A stretch of DNA of 64,000 nucleotides, taken from NCBI GenBank assembly GCA_944321735.1, contig CALUMK010000005.1:54040-118039 (forward strand), read 5' to 3'. Shown piece by piece: positions 28,236 through 36,467 of this stretch. The position numbers were made by a program, and so were the translations under genes. The stretch is from an uncultured Bacteroidales bacterium. GTDB lineage: Bacteria > Bacteroidota > Bacteroidia > Bacteroidales > P3. The notes below the pieces were generated by a model. That model did no database searches. It had not been told where the DNA came from and saw only the letters and a program-made list of their open reading frames with translations. Numbering within the stretch: position 1 is the stretch's first letter; each line of letters starts with the position of its first letter.

Positions 28236-29060
28236 TTATTCATCTCCAAGATGAACAATCTCCACTTGTATCACCTCCCGGCTATTCGCATTCACTACGG
28301 CAGCCACTACAGACAGTTTATTGGTTCTCCATGCCTTATCTACCGTCCCACTGAGAGAGGTGCTGAATGTCGTTCCCCGGGTAGGTGCTTCCGAAGCCAC
28401 CTGGCTTCCCCATTCAGGTCCCAAGACTGCACGCAAGACATGGTTATGGACATAATTGCCATTGACCCCCGTCGGCGTTGTCTGGGGAGCCACAATACTA
28501 TCCTCCAGAATCATGGTAATCAGATTAACGGCTCCGTCCGCCTCATAATTCTCCACAAAACTGCCTTCCACACTAACCGCTATCGTGGAATCCGTAGACA
28601 TATTGGCTGTCAGCGATAAATCCACATAATTGATTCCCCCGCTAATCACTTCCGCTATCGCTCCGCCCCATTCTTGATATCCTATCACTTCCTGACGATT
28701 TACCATCCCGTTAGGAAACTGCTCAATCGCAAATTCAGTAGCCCAAGTCTGCGCCACCGAAGACCGCAGGTCGCGGTTCGGATCCCACGGCTGGGTCAAG
28801 CCAGTAGGCTGCATCGGATAAACCCCCACCACAATGATATTATCGCCGTAAAATTCCTGCAAGCGTTCAATCTCCGCCGCAGCCGTCGGACAGTTCACAC
28901 AACGAACCCCGGTATAGTCTTCCAAAAGAACTTTACGCTCGCTCGAAATGGGGCCAGTATAATCCGTCTTGTAATCGTCCTTCTCCACCGTGTCGCAAGC
29001 AGCCGCCAGCAAGCCGAAACCTGCCAGCATTACAGCTCCGATATATCTCAAATTCTTCAT
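28236..29060 (-). CDS. Omp28-related lipoprotein with thioredoxin-like CxxC
   Basis: A 274-residue lipoprotein with lipobox LLAAAC (Cys22), so it should be anchored at the periplasmic or outer face of the outer membrane. After KVLLEDYTGVRCVNCPTAAAE the pair Cys54/Cys57 forms a CxxC at the head of a thioredoxin-like fold (IIVVGVYPMQPTG). This opening is the hallmark of the Omp28 family. The second half (VDLSLTANMSTDSTIAVSV onward) is an Ig-like domain. Neighbours are a DUF6029 barrel protein 18 bases upstream and a TlpA-like thioredoxin further up. The operon therefore carries two thioredoxin-fold proteins, suggesting a shared role in thiol chemistry or outer-membrane biogenesis (inference). 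Confidence 0.9.
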   Translation of the reverse strand: MKNLRYIGAVMLAGFGLLAAACDTVEKDDYKTDYTGPISSERKVLLEDYTGVRCVNCPTAAAEIERLQEFYGDNIIVVGVYPMQPTGLTQPWDPNRDLRSSVAQTWATEFAIEQFPNGMVNRQEVIGYQEWGGAIAEVISGGINYVDLSLTANMSTDSTIAVSVEGSFVENYEADGAVNLITMILEDSIVAPQTTPTGVNGNYVHNHVLRAVLGPEWGSQVASEAPTRGTTFSTSLSGTVDKAWRTNKLSVVAAVVNANSREVIQVEIVHLGDE

Positions 29061-29078
29061 AATCTATACCTCCTGTTT

Positions 29079-30797
29079 TTAGAATGAGGAACTCAAAGTC
29101 AACATAACCCCGTTCGATGCCGGCACTTCGCGGCAAACCCCGCCCGAGCACATGATACCCTGACGAATCTTGCCGTAAGACAACGAAATACGGGTGGCAT
29201 CGTGGATATAACCGGCCGACACGTAATAATAATGGAAACGGCGATCCTTGTCATCGTTGCCCACATTCCACTGGTCGGATACCGAAACGAACCAAGAAGG
29301 AGCGAAAGTGTACTCCAACGTACCCATCAGCCAATCCTGGTCAATCTGCTTGGTATGCAAGTACTGCAATTCCAACCGCAAGGCATGTTTCTTCAGAAAC
29401 ATATAAGTGAAGTCGCCCACCGCGATATGCGCATAAGCCCTCGGCTCGCCATGGCCTTCCACCACTTCCTGATTGTAAAGCTCGAACATGTACATCAAGG
29501 TCATCTTGAAGTTCTTGTTGAACTTGTGACCGATTTCCAAGTTGGCATCGATAAAGTATATATTATCGGCATCCATATGGAACGGCTTCACATCGTAGCC
29601 CCAAGTACCCTGCGCCGGCGTAGTGCCGCCTTCTTCCGCACTGGTTATATTGGTGTGTTCCGGAGCAAAAGCCACCGAAGCGTTCAACTTCAAGTCCGTG
29701 CCATACTTGCCGCCCAGAAACGTTCCGCGCTTGATCTTGTATTGGATATCCGCCTGGAATGCCACTTCCCCCTGTGTCTGGCAAGCGTATGGATAAAGCG
29801 AAGCCAGACTGTAGGTATGCTGACGGGTCAACGCCGGCATATAGTTAATCATACCGTAATTGCCCAACTCGGCGCGGTCGCCACGGAAGCCCATGTTATC
29901 CACGCTCTTGGCCTGCAACAAGATACCGAAACCGCGCATGGAGTAACCGGCATTCAGCAAGATAGCCTGCCCCGGACGGTATATATAGCCGTTTTCCGCC
30001 GAGGGGTCGTTGGCCTTGTAGACATATTCCCCACCTACTGTAAAGCCGCCGCTCTCAACATTCAAACGAGCCGCCGCCGACCCTACGTTTTCCGGCAGGT
30101 TCAACTGATAAGGCGTCAAACCGTTTTCGGTATTTTCAATCACCAATTTGGTCCCAGCCTCCTGGTATTTCGAAACAAAGCTACCGCCCAAGGTAATCCG
30201 CGTGCCCCAGCTCTGCATCGGCTTGATAAAGTCGTTGAAAGCCAAGTCCAAGTCCACCCCGCGAATCAAGCCCACATGATCCCAGAAGTGACGCTGCGTC
30301 CCGATGATACCCTTGATCGTGATACCGTTCACCGGACGAACGATGGCGCGTACCCCGCTAATCGCGTTGTCGATACCCAAGTTCCAATCCTGGTAAGCCC
30401 GCAGAATCATCCCCGAACCGAACTGTTCGTAGAACGAACCGGCGGTCACATCGATGATGTCGCCGCTGAAACGGGCAAAATAATAAGGCAATCCCCAGCC
30501 GTCCAGACGGGCATCGTAGCCGAGCATCGGCTTGAAATAGCCTTCAAAACGGGCACCGACCGAAAACTTGCCGTTGGTGTACTGCAAATACGCAAAGCTG
30601 TTGCTGCGCAGTTTTTCCGGAACATCCGGCACCCCGATCAAAGAATCCTTGAAATACATCTGGGCATCGATCTGGATATTCCCCGAAAGGGTTCCCCGCC
30701 CTAACATTTCCTCGAACTTGCTTTCCTGGGCATGGCCAGCAAACGGGCAAGCCAAAGCAGCCACCAATCCAGCAAACGCTAATCTTTTTAATTTCAT
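29079..30797 (-). CDS. DUF6029 family outer-membrane barrel-like protein
   Basis: A 572-residue protein with a signal peptide (RLAFAGLVAALACPFAGHAQ). The body matches DUF6029 proteins: GRGTLSGNIQIDAQMYFKDS near the start, LGYDARLDGWGLPYYFARFS, and AGSFYEQFGSGMILRAYQD. It consists of alternating amphipathic strands ending in an aromatic residue (VMLTLSSSF), as expected of an outer-membrane beta-barrel. A Cys pair lies near the C-terminus (CSGGVCREVP). It sits between TlpA and Omp28 in one transcription unit. The family has no assigned function. A long antisense open frame over this gene is a composition artefact. Confidence 0.88.
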   Translation of the reverse strand: MKLKRLAFAGLVAALACPFAGHAQESKFEEMLGRGTLSGNIQIDAQMYFKDSLIGVPDVPEKLRSNSFAYLQYTNGKFSVGARFEGYFKPMLGYDARLDGWGLPYYFARFSGDIIDVTAGSFYEQFGSGMILRAYQDWNLGIDNAISGVRAIVRPVNGITIKGIIGTQRHFWDHVGLIRGVDLDLAFNDFIKPMQSWGTRITLGGSFVSKYQEAGTKLVIENTENGLTPYQLNLPENVGSAAARLNVESGGFTVGGEYVYKANDPSAENGYIYRPGQAILLNAGYSMRGFGILLQAKSVDNMGFRGDRAELGNYGMINYMPALTRQHTYSLASLYPYACQTQGEVAFQADIQYKIKRGTFLGGKYGTDLKLNASVAFAPEHTNITSAEEGGTTPAQGTWGYDVKPFHMDADNIYFIDANLEIGHKFNKNFKMTLMYMFELYNQEVVEGHGEPRAYAHIAVGDFTYMFLKKHALRLELQYLHTKQIDQDWLMGTLEYTFAPSWFVSVSDQWNVGNDDKDRRFHYYYVSAGYIHDATRISLSYGKIRQGIMCSGGVCREVPASNGVMLTLSSSF

Positions 30798-30904
30798 GCG
30801 GATAGCATTTTCTTAAACACGGCTCAATCCAGCCGGCATGTTTCCTTTTATTATATGACAAACCGGAGGCAAACCGGTAACAAGCCGCCTGCCTCCATCT
30901 TCCC

Positions 30905-30979
30905 CTATTCAGAGAGCTTCTTCAACGAATCGCGTTTAGCCTTGCGATCCTTGGCCCCCCAAATGGCATTATAGAGAGT
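30905..30979 (-). other. In-frame 23-codon open tail after the TlpA stop
   Basis: Directly after the TGA of the TlpA-like gene the same frame continues with TLYNAIWGAKDRKAKRDSLK and three more residues before the next stop (TAG 30905-30907). The peptide has a charged helix character. The TGA may have arisen inside a once longer C-terminus, or it could be read through at low level. Confidence 0.4.
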
Positions 30980-31486
30980 TCACTGCTTTTCGATAGGTTC
31001 GCCGGCATTGAGCTTGCGAACCACTTCAATCAGCTCTTCCTCACTGCCGTCAGAATAACCGTTGTGCTGGAAAACCACGTTGCCATTCCCATCCACTACA
31101 AATACGTGCGGAGGGTTCACCACGTTCATGGCACGCTTGAAATCGCCGTTCACATCCAACAGCACATCGAAATCCCAAGCCTGGGCGTTGGCCATCGTCT
31201 TTACACGGGAAGAAGAACGGGAATCGTCAATAGATACGGCGTACATTTTCACACCGGTTTCATCCTGCCAGTCGATATACACATCGTTGATGGCGCTCAT
31301 TTCTTTCAAGCAAGGCTTGCACCAAGTAGCCCAGAAATTGATAATCATAGGCTTGCCATCGTTCGACAAATCGGCGGTATTGATTTGTTTGCCACTCAAA
31401 TCGGTTACCGTAACCGAAGGCAATTGCTGAGCAAAAGCAAAGCAGGCACTCATCATCAAGGCTGCCAACAAAACAATCTTTTTCAT
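30980..31486 (-). CDS. TlpA-like periplasmic thiol-disulfide oxidoreductase
   Basis: A 168-residue thioredoxin-fold protein with a cleaved signal (ending SACFAFAQ). The active site is FWATWCKPCLKEM with Cys56 and Cys59. The segment VDIYIDW... seen here as DVYIDWQDETGVKMYAVSID, and NPPHVFVVDGNGNVVFQHNG supply the remaining strands; the cis-Pro loop reads NPPH. It should act in the periplasm as a reductase or isomerase for partner proteins. First gene of the operon with DUF6029, Omp28 and a small T9SS protein; 182 bases separate it from DUF6029. A perfect -7 element lies 150 bases upstream. Confidence 0.92.
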   Translation of the reverse strand: MKKIVLLAALMMSACFAFAQQLPSVTVTDLSGKQINTADLSNDGKPMIINFWATWCKPCLKEMSAINDVYIDWQDETGVKMYAVSIDDSRSSSRVKTMANAQAWDFDVLLDVNGDFKRAMNVVNPPHVFVVDGNGNVVFQHNGYSDGSEEELIEVVRKLNAGEPIEKQ

Positions 31487-31639
31487 GTATTCAAGGTTTT
31501 TAGTTTCTATTCGTTCTGTCTTTCAGCATAGTTCGCCATCTTCCCCCTCCTATCTCCCAGGAACTCCCACCACCGTATCGTATGTACCGTCTCTGCTCCT
31601 CTCCGTACCGTTTCCCAAAAGACGGGAAAACTCCACGCT

Positions 31640-31648
31640 GCAAACTTA
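31640..31648 (-). promoter_or_regulatory. -7 element of the TlpA/Omp28 operon
   Basis: The - strand reads TAAGTTTGC, a perfect TAnnTTTGC, 154 bases before the TlpA ATG. A -33 TTTG at the usual spacing is not obvious. Confidence 0.5.
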
Positions 31649-31858
31649 CAAATTTTTAGCAAAACAAGAAGCCACAAATCTTTATGACAAGCAGAATCGC
31701 TGTCTAGAACCGGATAGCCGCATTCTCGGATTGAATAAGCTGCCTCATCGTATCAAGGTTTCAAGCCAGAATCGGATTGGCCGTATCCCCGAAATCCTCA
31801 CGAACATTCCTCTCAAACCATCATTCCCGCCGATAACCGGTTTTAGCCCGCCAAAAGC
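31649..31858. other. Gene-free stretch downstream of the methyltransferase
   Basis: The 372 bases between the TlpA ATG and the methyltransferase stop contain only the promoter above. I see no repeat, hairpin or ORF of quality in this part. Confidence 0.5.
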
Positions 31859-32992
31859 TTATCTTATTTTGCAGACATTCAAAAAGGCCGGCTTCAGACC
31901 CTCCCTCAGCTCGTATTCCTTTTCCGGTGTCAGCATCAACGAATCCCGCAAATCGGACTCCCGTATCGTATAAATCATCGCCGTGCAACCGGAATAATTC
32001 TCTTTCAAGACCTTGCCCAATTCGCTATAGAAAGAAGTAGCCGAAAATTCCACCCCTCGCACCATCACCGGCATCGGCACGCAAAGCGTCAGGTTCGACA
32101 AGTCATCCAAGCCTTCCGGGCGTTTCCCTCGCATGAAATCCGTCAACGACAGATTCACATCCTGATGCATCCGGATCTTTTTCAAGAATTCTTCCGTCGT
32201 ACCCACAATCATCGGGTCGCTGTCCGATGCCCAGACCGTCCCTTCGGGGTCATGGATGGCATCGATGGCTTCCGCCTTGACCTCTTTCCATAATTTAGGA
32301 TCGAAATCGTTCCAATACTCGAACGAGAAACCTTTGCGGTAATAGCCGGCGGGCATATTCATCGCCTGCATGGCCGCCTCCAACGCCACAATGCCGTTAC
32401 CGCAGAAAGGCACGTACAAATCCGTGTCGGGATTCCAGCCGCCCAACTTCAACAGGCCCGATGCCAGCACTTCGTTGAAAGCCTCCGAAGCCGGCTTGCG
32501 GTATCCCCGATGGTTAAGCGCCATGCCGGAAGCATCCAGCAAGACCTCGCAATGGTTCTTACGGATAAAAACTTCAACCCTGATGGTATAATACTCGCTA
32601 TCTACCGAAGGCTTCTGCCCCAGCACACGGCGGAAACGATCCAAAATGGCAATCTTGGCATAATGGGAAGCAAAACGGGACTGAGAGAAAACCGATTCCA
32701 AAGAGGAGGAATCGACCGTGAACACAGCATCTACCGGGAAAATCTTTTCCCACGGCATCTCGTAAACCCTGTCATAGAGTTCTTCTTCCTTGCTTATCTC
32801 AAACTCATTGAGAATCTTTGAAATTCGCAAAGCCGTCCGGCAAAGGTAATTGGCTTTGTAAAGGACTTCCTGGCTGCAATCGAACAGAACGGCCCGTTTG
32901 GAAAGCGTCACATCGGTAGCACCCAAGTCCACAAGTTCTTGAGAAAGGGTTTCTTCCAACCCTTGGTAGGTTTTGGCAATGTATTTTGGCAT
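31859..32992 (-). CDS. THUMP-domain class I RNA methyltransferase with eroded catalytic motifs
   Basis: A 377-residue protein from ATG 32992 (MPKYIAKTYQGLEETLSQEL). The N-terminal ferredoxin-like/THUMP region (about 1-165) resembles RlmL-type 23S rRNA guanine-N2 methyltransferases. The link DASGMALNHRGYRKPASEAF is conserved. The SAM-binding motif reads LYVPFCGNGIVALEAAMQA where the family has DPFCGSGT. The catalytic NPPYG motif is replaced by VPMPVMVRG near residue 300, although the following YSELGKVLKENYSGCTAMIYT strand is normal. The protein may still bind RNA but lack methyl transfer, or act on another target. A separate -7 element lies ~190 bases upstream. Confidence 0.85.
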   Translation of the reverse strand: MPKYIAKTYQGLEETLSQELVDLGATDVTLSKRAVLFDCSQEVLYKANYLCRTALRISKILNEFEISKEEELYDRVYEMPWEKIFPVDAVFTVDSSSLESVFSQSRFASHYAKIAILDRFRRVLGQKPSVDSEYYTIRVEVFIRKNHCEVLLDASGMALNHRGYRKPASEAFNEVLASGLLKLGGWNPDTDLYVPFCGNGIVALEAAMQAMNMPAGYYRKGFSFEYWNDFDPKLWKEVKAEAIDAIHDPEGTVWASDSDPMIVGTTEEFLKKIRMHQDVNLSLTDFMRGKRPEGLDDLSNLTLCVPMPVMVRGVEFSATSFYSELGKVLKENYSGCTAMIYTIRESDLRDSLMLTPEKEYELREGLKPAFLNVCKIR

Positions 32993-33184
32993 TCTCAGCT
33001 TTATCGCGCAAGGAGAAAACAAACCAAGACAACGCACAAGCCCTGTCCAGCGCACTTTCTCCTTGAATTCTTATCAAAGAACAATACCGGAGGCGAACCA
33101 AAAGCCACAGATCGTACGCCGCATCCCCCTCTCCCACTGCACATTACACCGCACAACCCCGCCAATCCTCACCCTCCGAGCACC

Positions 33185-33193
33185 GCAAAAGTA
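33185..33193 (-). promoter_or_regulatory. -7 element of the THUMP methyltransferase gene
   Basis: The - strand reads TACTTTTGC, a perfect TAnnTTTGC. It abuts the repeat element that begins at 33202. Confidence 0.5.
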
Positions 33194-33201
33194 TATAAAA
33201 T

Positions 33202-33299
33202 ATAGTGAAAGTCGAGAGCAGAGCCGGAATCTCGGCATAGCGAAAGCATTATTGGAGCGGAAAGCCAAGCTTGCTTGAGCTTGCCAATCCAATAATGCT
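33202..33299. repeat. REP-like element with nested stem-loop
   Basis: It begins ATAGTGAAAGTCGAGAGCA (33202-33220), also found exactly at 37974-37992. AGCATTATTGGA (33245-33256) pairs with TCCAATAATGCT (33288-33299), and inside CAAGCT pairs with AGCTTG. The inner 19 bases recur inverted at 34165-34183. Confidence 0.75.
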
Positions 33300-33301
33300 T
33301 T

Positions 33302-33520
33302 CAGCAATGCCAAACGAAGTTTGGCGCTATGCCGAGACGCATCCTTATTGTCAACTCCGTTGACAAATATCTCTCCCGCAAGCCAAGCTCGCTTGAGCTT
33401 ACGTCCCCAATAAAATTTTCAGCAATGCCAAACGAAGTTTGGCGCTATGCCGAACCGCATCCTATATTGTCAACTCCGTTGACAAATATCTCTCCCGAAA
33501 ACCAAGCTCGCCCCTACTCA
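33302..33520. repeat. Two tandem ~119-bp repeats, each with twin small hairpins
   Basis: Units start at 33302 and 33421. Each holds GCCAAAC-GAA-GTTTGGC (33309-33325; 33427-33443) and TTGTCAAC-TCC-GTTGACAA (33348-33366; 33467-33485), joined by TGCCGA..CGCATCCT. They lie between the thioesterase stop and the methyltransferase promoter. Confidence 0.85.
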
Positions 33521-33530
33521 TCCCCAAACC

Positions 33531-33938
33531 TTAGAATCCGTTGCAATAGAACTTATTCTTCAACGCCTTTTCCATAAACGGCTCCTTCTGAACCAAGAAC
33601 CTCTCATGACGGGCACTGCCGATAGGCGTAAGGTCGTCCCGCGTCTCGATTTCGAACACGAACTTGCGGCCTTCCACCGCCACCAACGTCGCCTTGCAAT
33701 GCACGTACATCCCAATCAAGGTCGCTTTGGTATGCTTCACATCCATCGCAATACCCACCGTGGTCTCGCCTTCGTCCATATAAGGTTCCAGCAATTTGCA
33801 GCAAGTCTCTTCCATGAACGCCACCATGGCCGGCGTGGCATAGACCTCCAGCGAGCCGGACTTATGGGTCGTAGCCAAATCCTCTTCCCAAACCACGGTC
33901 ACATCTTCCCGAGTCAATCCTGTTTCAATCGGTTTCAT
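33531..33938 (-). CDS. FlK-like hotdog-fold thioesterase
   Basis: A 135-residue protein of the fluoroacetyl-CoA thioesterase-like (hotdog) family. Motifs: ATTHKSGSLEVYATPAMVAF at the N-terminus with the Thr and Ser typical of FlK, MEETCCKLLEPYMDEGETTV containing the active-site Glu, DVKHTKATLIG, and the basic ARHERFLVQKEPF end. Members hydrolyse acyl-CoA thioesters; substrate specificity cannot be read here and fluoroacetyl-CoA is unlikely in this host. A single gene, flanked downstream by the tandem repeat block and upstream by a degenerate -7-like TATCTTAG. Confidence 0.87.
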   Translation of the reverse strand: MKPIETGLTREDVTVVWEEDLATTHKSGSLEVYATPAMVAFMEETCCKLLEPYMDEGETTVGIAMDVKHTKATLIGMYVHCKATLVAVEGRKFVFEIETRDDLTPIGSARHERFLVQKEPFMEKALKNKFYCNGF

Positions 33939-34164
33939 AACATCTTGCTTTTAATGATTTAAACTTCCATACAAAAACCGGCAAATCCGCCAGCCTCCAA
34001 TTTGCTAAGATAGCACAAATTTCAGTGCTTGCAGGATTCTTCCCAACATACAGAAAGAGGAAGCGCGGTTTTCCACACTTCCTCTTCCTATCACCTCTCA
34101 TCAAGAGGCTCTTATCACACGCCGCGTCGCAAACAGAGTCTGCAATAAACGCCGCGCCTCGGCA

Positions 34165-34183
34165 AAGCTCAAGCAAGCTTGGC
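34165..34183. repeat. Inverted copy of the 19-bp REP core
   Basis: AAGCTCAAGCAAGCTTGGC is the exact reverse complement of 33264-33282. It lies just after the 3' end of kbl, within a G/C-rich tail that may serve as its terminator. Confidence 0.65.
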
Positions 34184-34202
34184 CCTGCACTCGGCTTGCA
34201 GT

Positions 34203-35393
34203 TTATTTCAACACGCCGAGTTCCTTGCCGATCTTGGTAAAGGCAGCCACGCACTTGTCGAGGTGAGCCTTTTCGTGGGCAGCCGAAACCTGAACACGGA
34301 TACGAGCCTGTCCCTTAGGCACAACCGGGTAATAGAAACCGGTAACGTAGATGCCTTCTTCCTGCAATTTGGCAGCGAACTTCTGCGAAAGCGGAGCATC
34401 GTACAGCATCACGGCGCAGATAGCCGATTGCGTAGGCTTGATGTCGAAGCCGGCTTCCTTCATCTTGCCGACGAAGTATTCGGTATTGGAATGCAGCTTG
34501 TCTTGCAAATCGTTGCTTTCGCTGATCATGTTGAACATTTCGATAGCGGCAGCAGCTACCATCGGAGGAATGGAGTTGGAGAACAGGTACGGACGCGAAC
34601 GCTGACGCAGCATGTCGATGATTTCCTTGCGACCGGTGGTGAATCCGCCCACAGCTCCGCCGAAAGCCTTGCCCAAGGTACCGGTCAGGATATCCACTTT
34701 GCCACGGCAGTTGAACTGTTCGGTAACACCGCGACCCGTCTTGCCGACAACACCGGCCGAGTGGCTTTCGTCCACCATAACCAAGGCATCGTATTTTTCA
34801 GCCAAAGGCAGAATCTTGTCCAGAGGAGCCACATTGCCGTCCATCGAGAACACACCATCGGTAACGATGATGCGGAAACGCTGGGCCTGAGCTTCTTTCA
34901 AGCAGTTTTCCAGTTCGGTCATGTCGCCGTTGGCATAGCGGTAACGTTTAGCCTTGCAAAGACGAACCCCGTCGATAATCGAAGCGTGGTTCAAGGCATC
35001 GGAAATGATAGCGTCCTGATCGGTGAAAAGAGGTTCGAACACACCGCCGTTGGCATCGAAGCAAGCCGCATACAGGATAGCGTCTTCCGTCCCGAAGAAT
35101 TCGGCAATCTTGCGTTCCAATTCCTTGTGCAGGTCCTGGGTACCGCAGATGAAACGGACCGAACTCATGCCATAGCCTCTTTCGTCCATGGCTTTCTTGG
35201 CGGCAGCAATCAGACGCGGGCTGTTGGCCAAGCCCAAGTAGTTGTTGGCGCAGAAGTTCAGAACTTCCTGACCGCCGTTCACTTTGATGTCCGCGCTTTG
35301 AGGGGTGATGATCACACGTTCGTCTTTGTAAAGACCGGCATCACGAATCCCTTTGAGTTCCTCTTGCAGGAATTGTTGAAATTTTCCGTACAT
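34203..35393 (-). CDS. kbl: Glycine C-acetyltransferase (2-amino-3-ketobutyrate CoA ligase)
   Basis: A 396-residue PLP enzyme of the alpha-oxoamine synthase family. It cleaves 2-amino-3-ketobutyrate with CoA to glycine and acetyl-CoA in threonine breakdown. Marker segments: NFCANNYLGLANSP, YGMSSVRFICGTQDLHKELE, LNHASIIDG, MVDESHSAG (Asp208, His211 contact PLP), and TGTLGKAFGGAVGG with Schiff-base Lys242. The C-terminus FYYPVVPKGQARIRVQVSA is also standard. Full length and intact. Threonine dehydrogenase (tdh) is not adjacent here. A -7 element, TAAATTTGC, lies 90 bases upstream. Confidence 0.97.
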   Translation of the reverse strand: MYGKFQQFLQEELKGIRDAGLYKDERVIITPQSADIKVNGGQEVLNFCANNYLGLANSPRLIAAAKKAMDERGYGMSSVRFICGTQDLHKELERKIAEFFGTEDAILYAACFDANGGVFEPLFTDQDAIISDALNHASIIDGVRLCKAKRYRYANGDMTELENCLKEAQAQRFRIIVTDGVFSMDGNVAPLDKILPLAEKYDALVMVDESHSAGVVGKTGRGVTEQFNCRGKVDILTGTLGKAFGGAVGGFTTGRKEIIDMLRQRSRPYLFSNSIPPMVAAAAIEMFNMISESNDLQDKLHSNTEYFVGKMKEAGFDIKPTQSAICAVMLYDAPLSQKFAAKLQEEGIYVTGFYYPVVPKGQARIRVQVSAAHEKAHLDKCVAAFTKIGKELGVLK

Positions 35394-35482
35394 GGTATTT
35401 TGGTTTTAAATCGTTAACTGTATTGTTTATAGCTTTTTGGAAGCCGTTCCATCCCTGAACCGTCCCCCGCTTGTAAGCGGCT

Positions 35483-35491
35483 GCAAATTTA
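35483..35491 (-). promoter_or_regulatory. -7 element of kbl
   Basis: The - strand reads TAAATTTGC, a perfect TAnnTTTGC match 90 bases before the ATG. The upstream -33 region is AT-rich without a clear TTTG. Confidence 0.5.
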
Positions 35492-35586
35492 GATATAAAT
35501 CACGATTTATATGCCAGCGGAATAAGAAAAATCAAGTCTACTATCTTTATGAAGTGGTCTTGCCTCTTTCTTAGAGGAAAGATACG

Positions 35587-35628
35587 AAAAAAGCCTCAGC
35601 CCTGTATTTTGCTCCAGGATTGAGGCTT
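35587..35628 (-). terminator. Rho-independent terminator of the OMP gene
   Basis: AAGCCTCA (35591-35598) pairs with TGAGGCTT (35621-35628). On the - strand six T follow the stem. Confidence 0.85.
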
Positions 35629-35659
35629 TCCGATGCCCATCGGGCAAAAGCCGCTTCAA

Positions 35660-36265
35660 TTAGAACTTGAAGTTGATACCGAGGTTGACCCAGGACTGTT
35701 CCCACAAATTACCCATATCGAACTCAAGCGTAGCAGCCATGGCATCCGTAAACTGGTAAGAAGTACCCAAAATGAACGCACCCGAAACGCCTCCGTGCAC
35801 ACCATGCGACTTCTCTTTGGTATTTACAGATTCTCCAGCCACATCACCCTTTAAAGTTGCCTTTGATACATAAGGGTTAACATAACCGCCAATACCCACA
35901 CCGGCATAAACTTCCCATTCAGGAACCACCACATTGAAACGATAAGTTGTACGAACTTTAATGTCAATGTAGTTATTGCTATATTTAACCTTGCTCTTAA
36001 CCCCATACAATGTTTCCGTCCGGCTATTGCCTTCCCACATATACCCAACCTGTCCACCAATCGTGAAAGTACCTTTCCATACGCGGGCCAAGGCATAATC
36101 GTAGGTCGCATTCACCCCCACGATATTGGACAAACCAAGTCTCACACCCACTATCGAAGAACCGGGTGCAACACCATCGTAAACACCGCCAGCCTTAGCC
36201 GGTTGAACCATGGCCATACAGCCAACTGCAATGGCCGTAACCAATGCGATAATCACTTTTTTCAT
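35660..36265 (-). CDS. Outer-membrane beta-barrel protein
   Basis: A 201-residue protein with a signal peptide (VIIALVTAIAVGCMAMVQPAKA). The mature part alternates short polar turns with amphipathic strands (WKGTFTIGGQVGYMWEG, NYIDIKVRTTYRFNVVVP, WEVYAGVGIGGYVNPY) and ends LGINFKF with a C-terminal Phe, the usual sign for barrel insertion. About eight strands fit an OmpX/OmpW-sized barrel. Single gene with its own terminator; a large palindromic repeat sits in its 5' flank. Function unknown. Confidence 0.85.
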   Translation of the reverse strand: MKKVIIALVTAIAVGCMAMVQPAKAGGVYDGVAPGSSIVGVRLGLSNIVGVNATYDYALARVWKGTFTIGGQVGYMWEGNSRTETLYGVKSKVKYSNNYIDIKVRTTYRFNVVVPEWEVYAGVGIGGYVNPYVSKATLKGDVAGESVNTKEKSHGVHGGVSGAFILGTSYQFTDAMAATLEFDMGNLWEQSWVNLGINFKF

Positions 36266-36280
36266 GTTGTTGTGTTTTTA

Positions 36281-36405
36281 GGAGTCGTATCATTACGGGC
36301 AATCTGCTGCGTTGCTATCGAGCCTCGAACTCAGTCACGCACCCAAGTACGCTCCTTCGTTCTCGCTCTCAGCGCCTTGCATCTCACCCATCCTGATACG
36401 CCTCC
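36281..36405. repeat. Large imperfect palindrome (BIME-like)
   Basis: GGAGTCGTATCA (36281-36292) is mirrored by TGATACGCCTCC (36394-36405) with one mismatch, and complementarity continues inward. It contains ATCTGCTGCGTT, TCGAACTCAGTCACG and AAGTACGCTCC blocks shared with 19891-20131 and 47284-47407. Confidence 0.7.
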
Positions 36406-36467
36406 TGAGATTATTTTCTAAATCATTATCAATGTGTCACCTGATTCCATTGACTGTCACACAGCTT

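Noticed and set aside
29202-30704. 500-codon open frame on the + strand
   Set aside because: It is antisense to the well-supported DUF6029 gene and has no signal, domain or homologous feel; high-GC third positions create it.
33302-33520. CRISPR array
   Set aside because: Only two units of 119 bp with no short repeat/unique spacer alternation and no cas genes.
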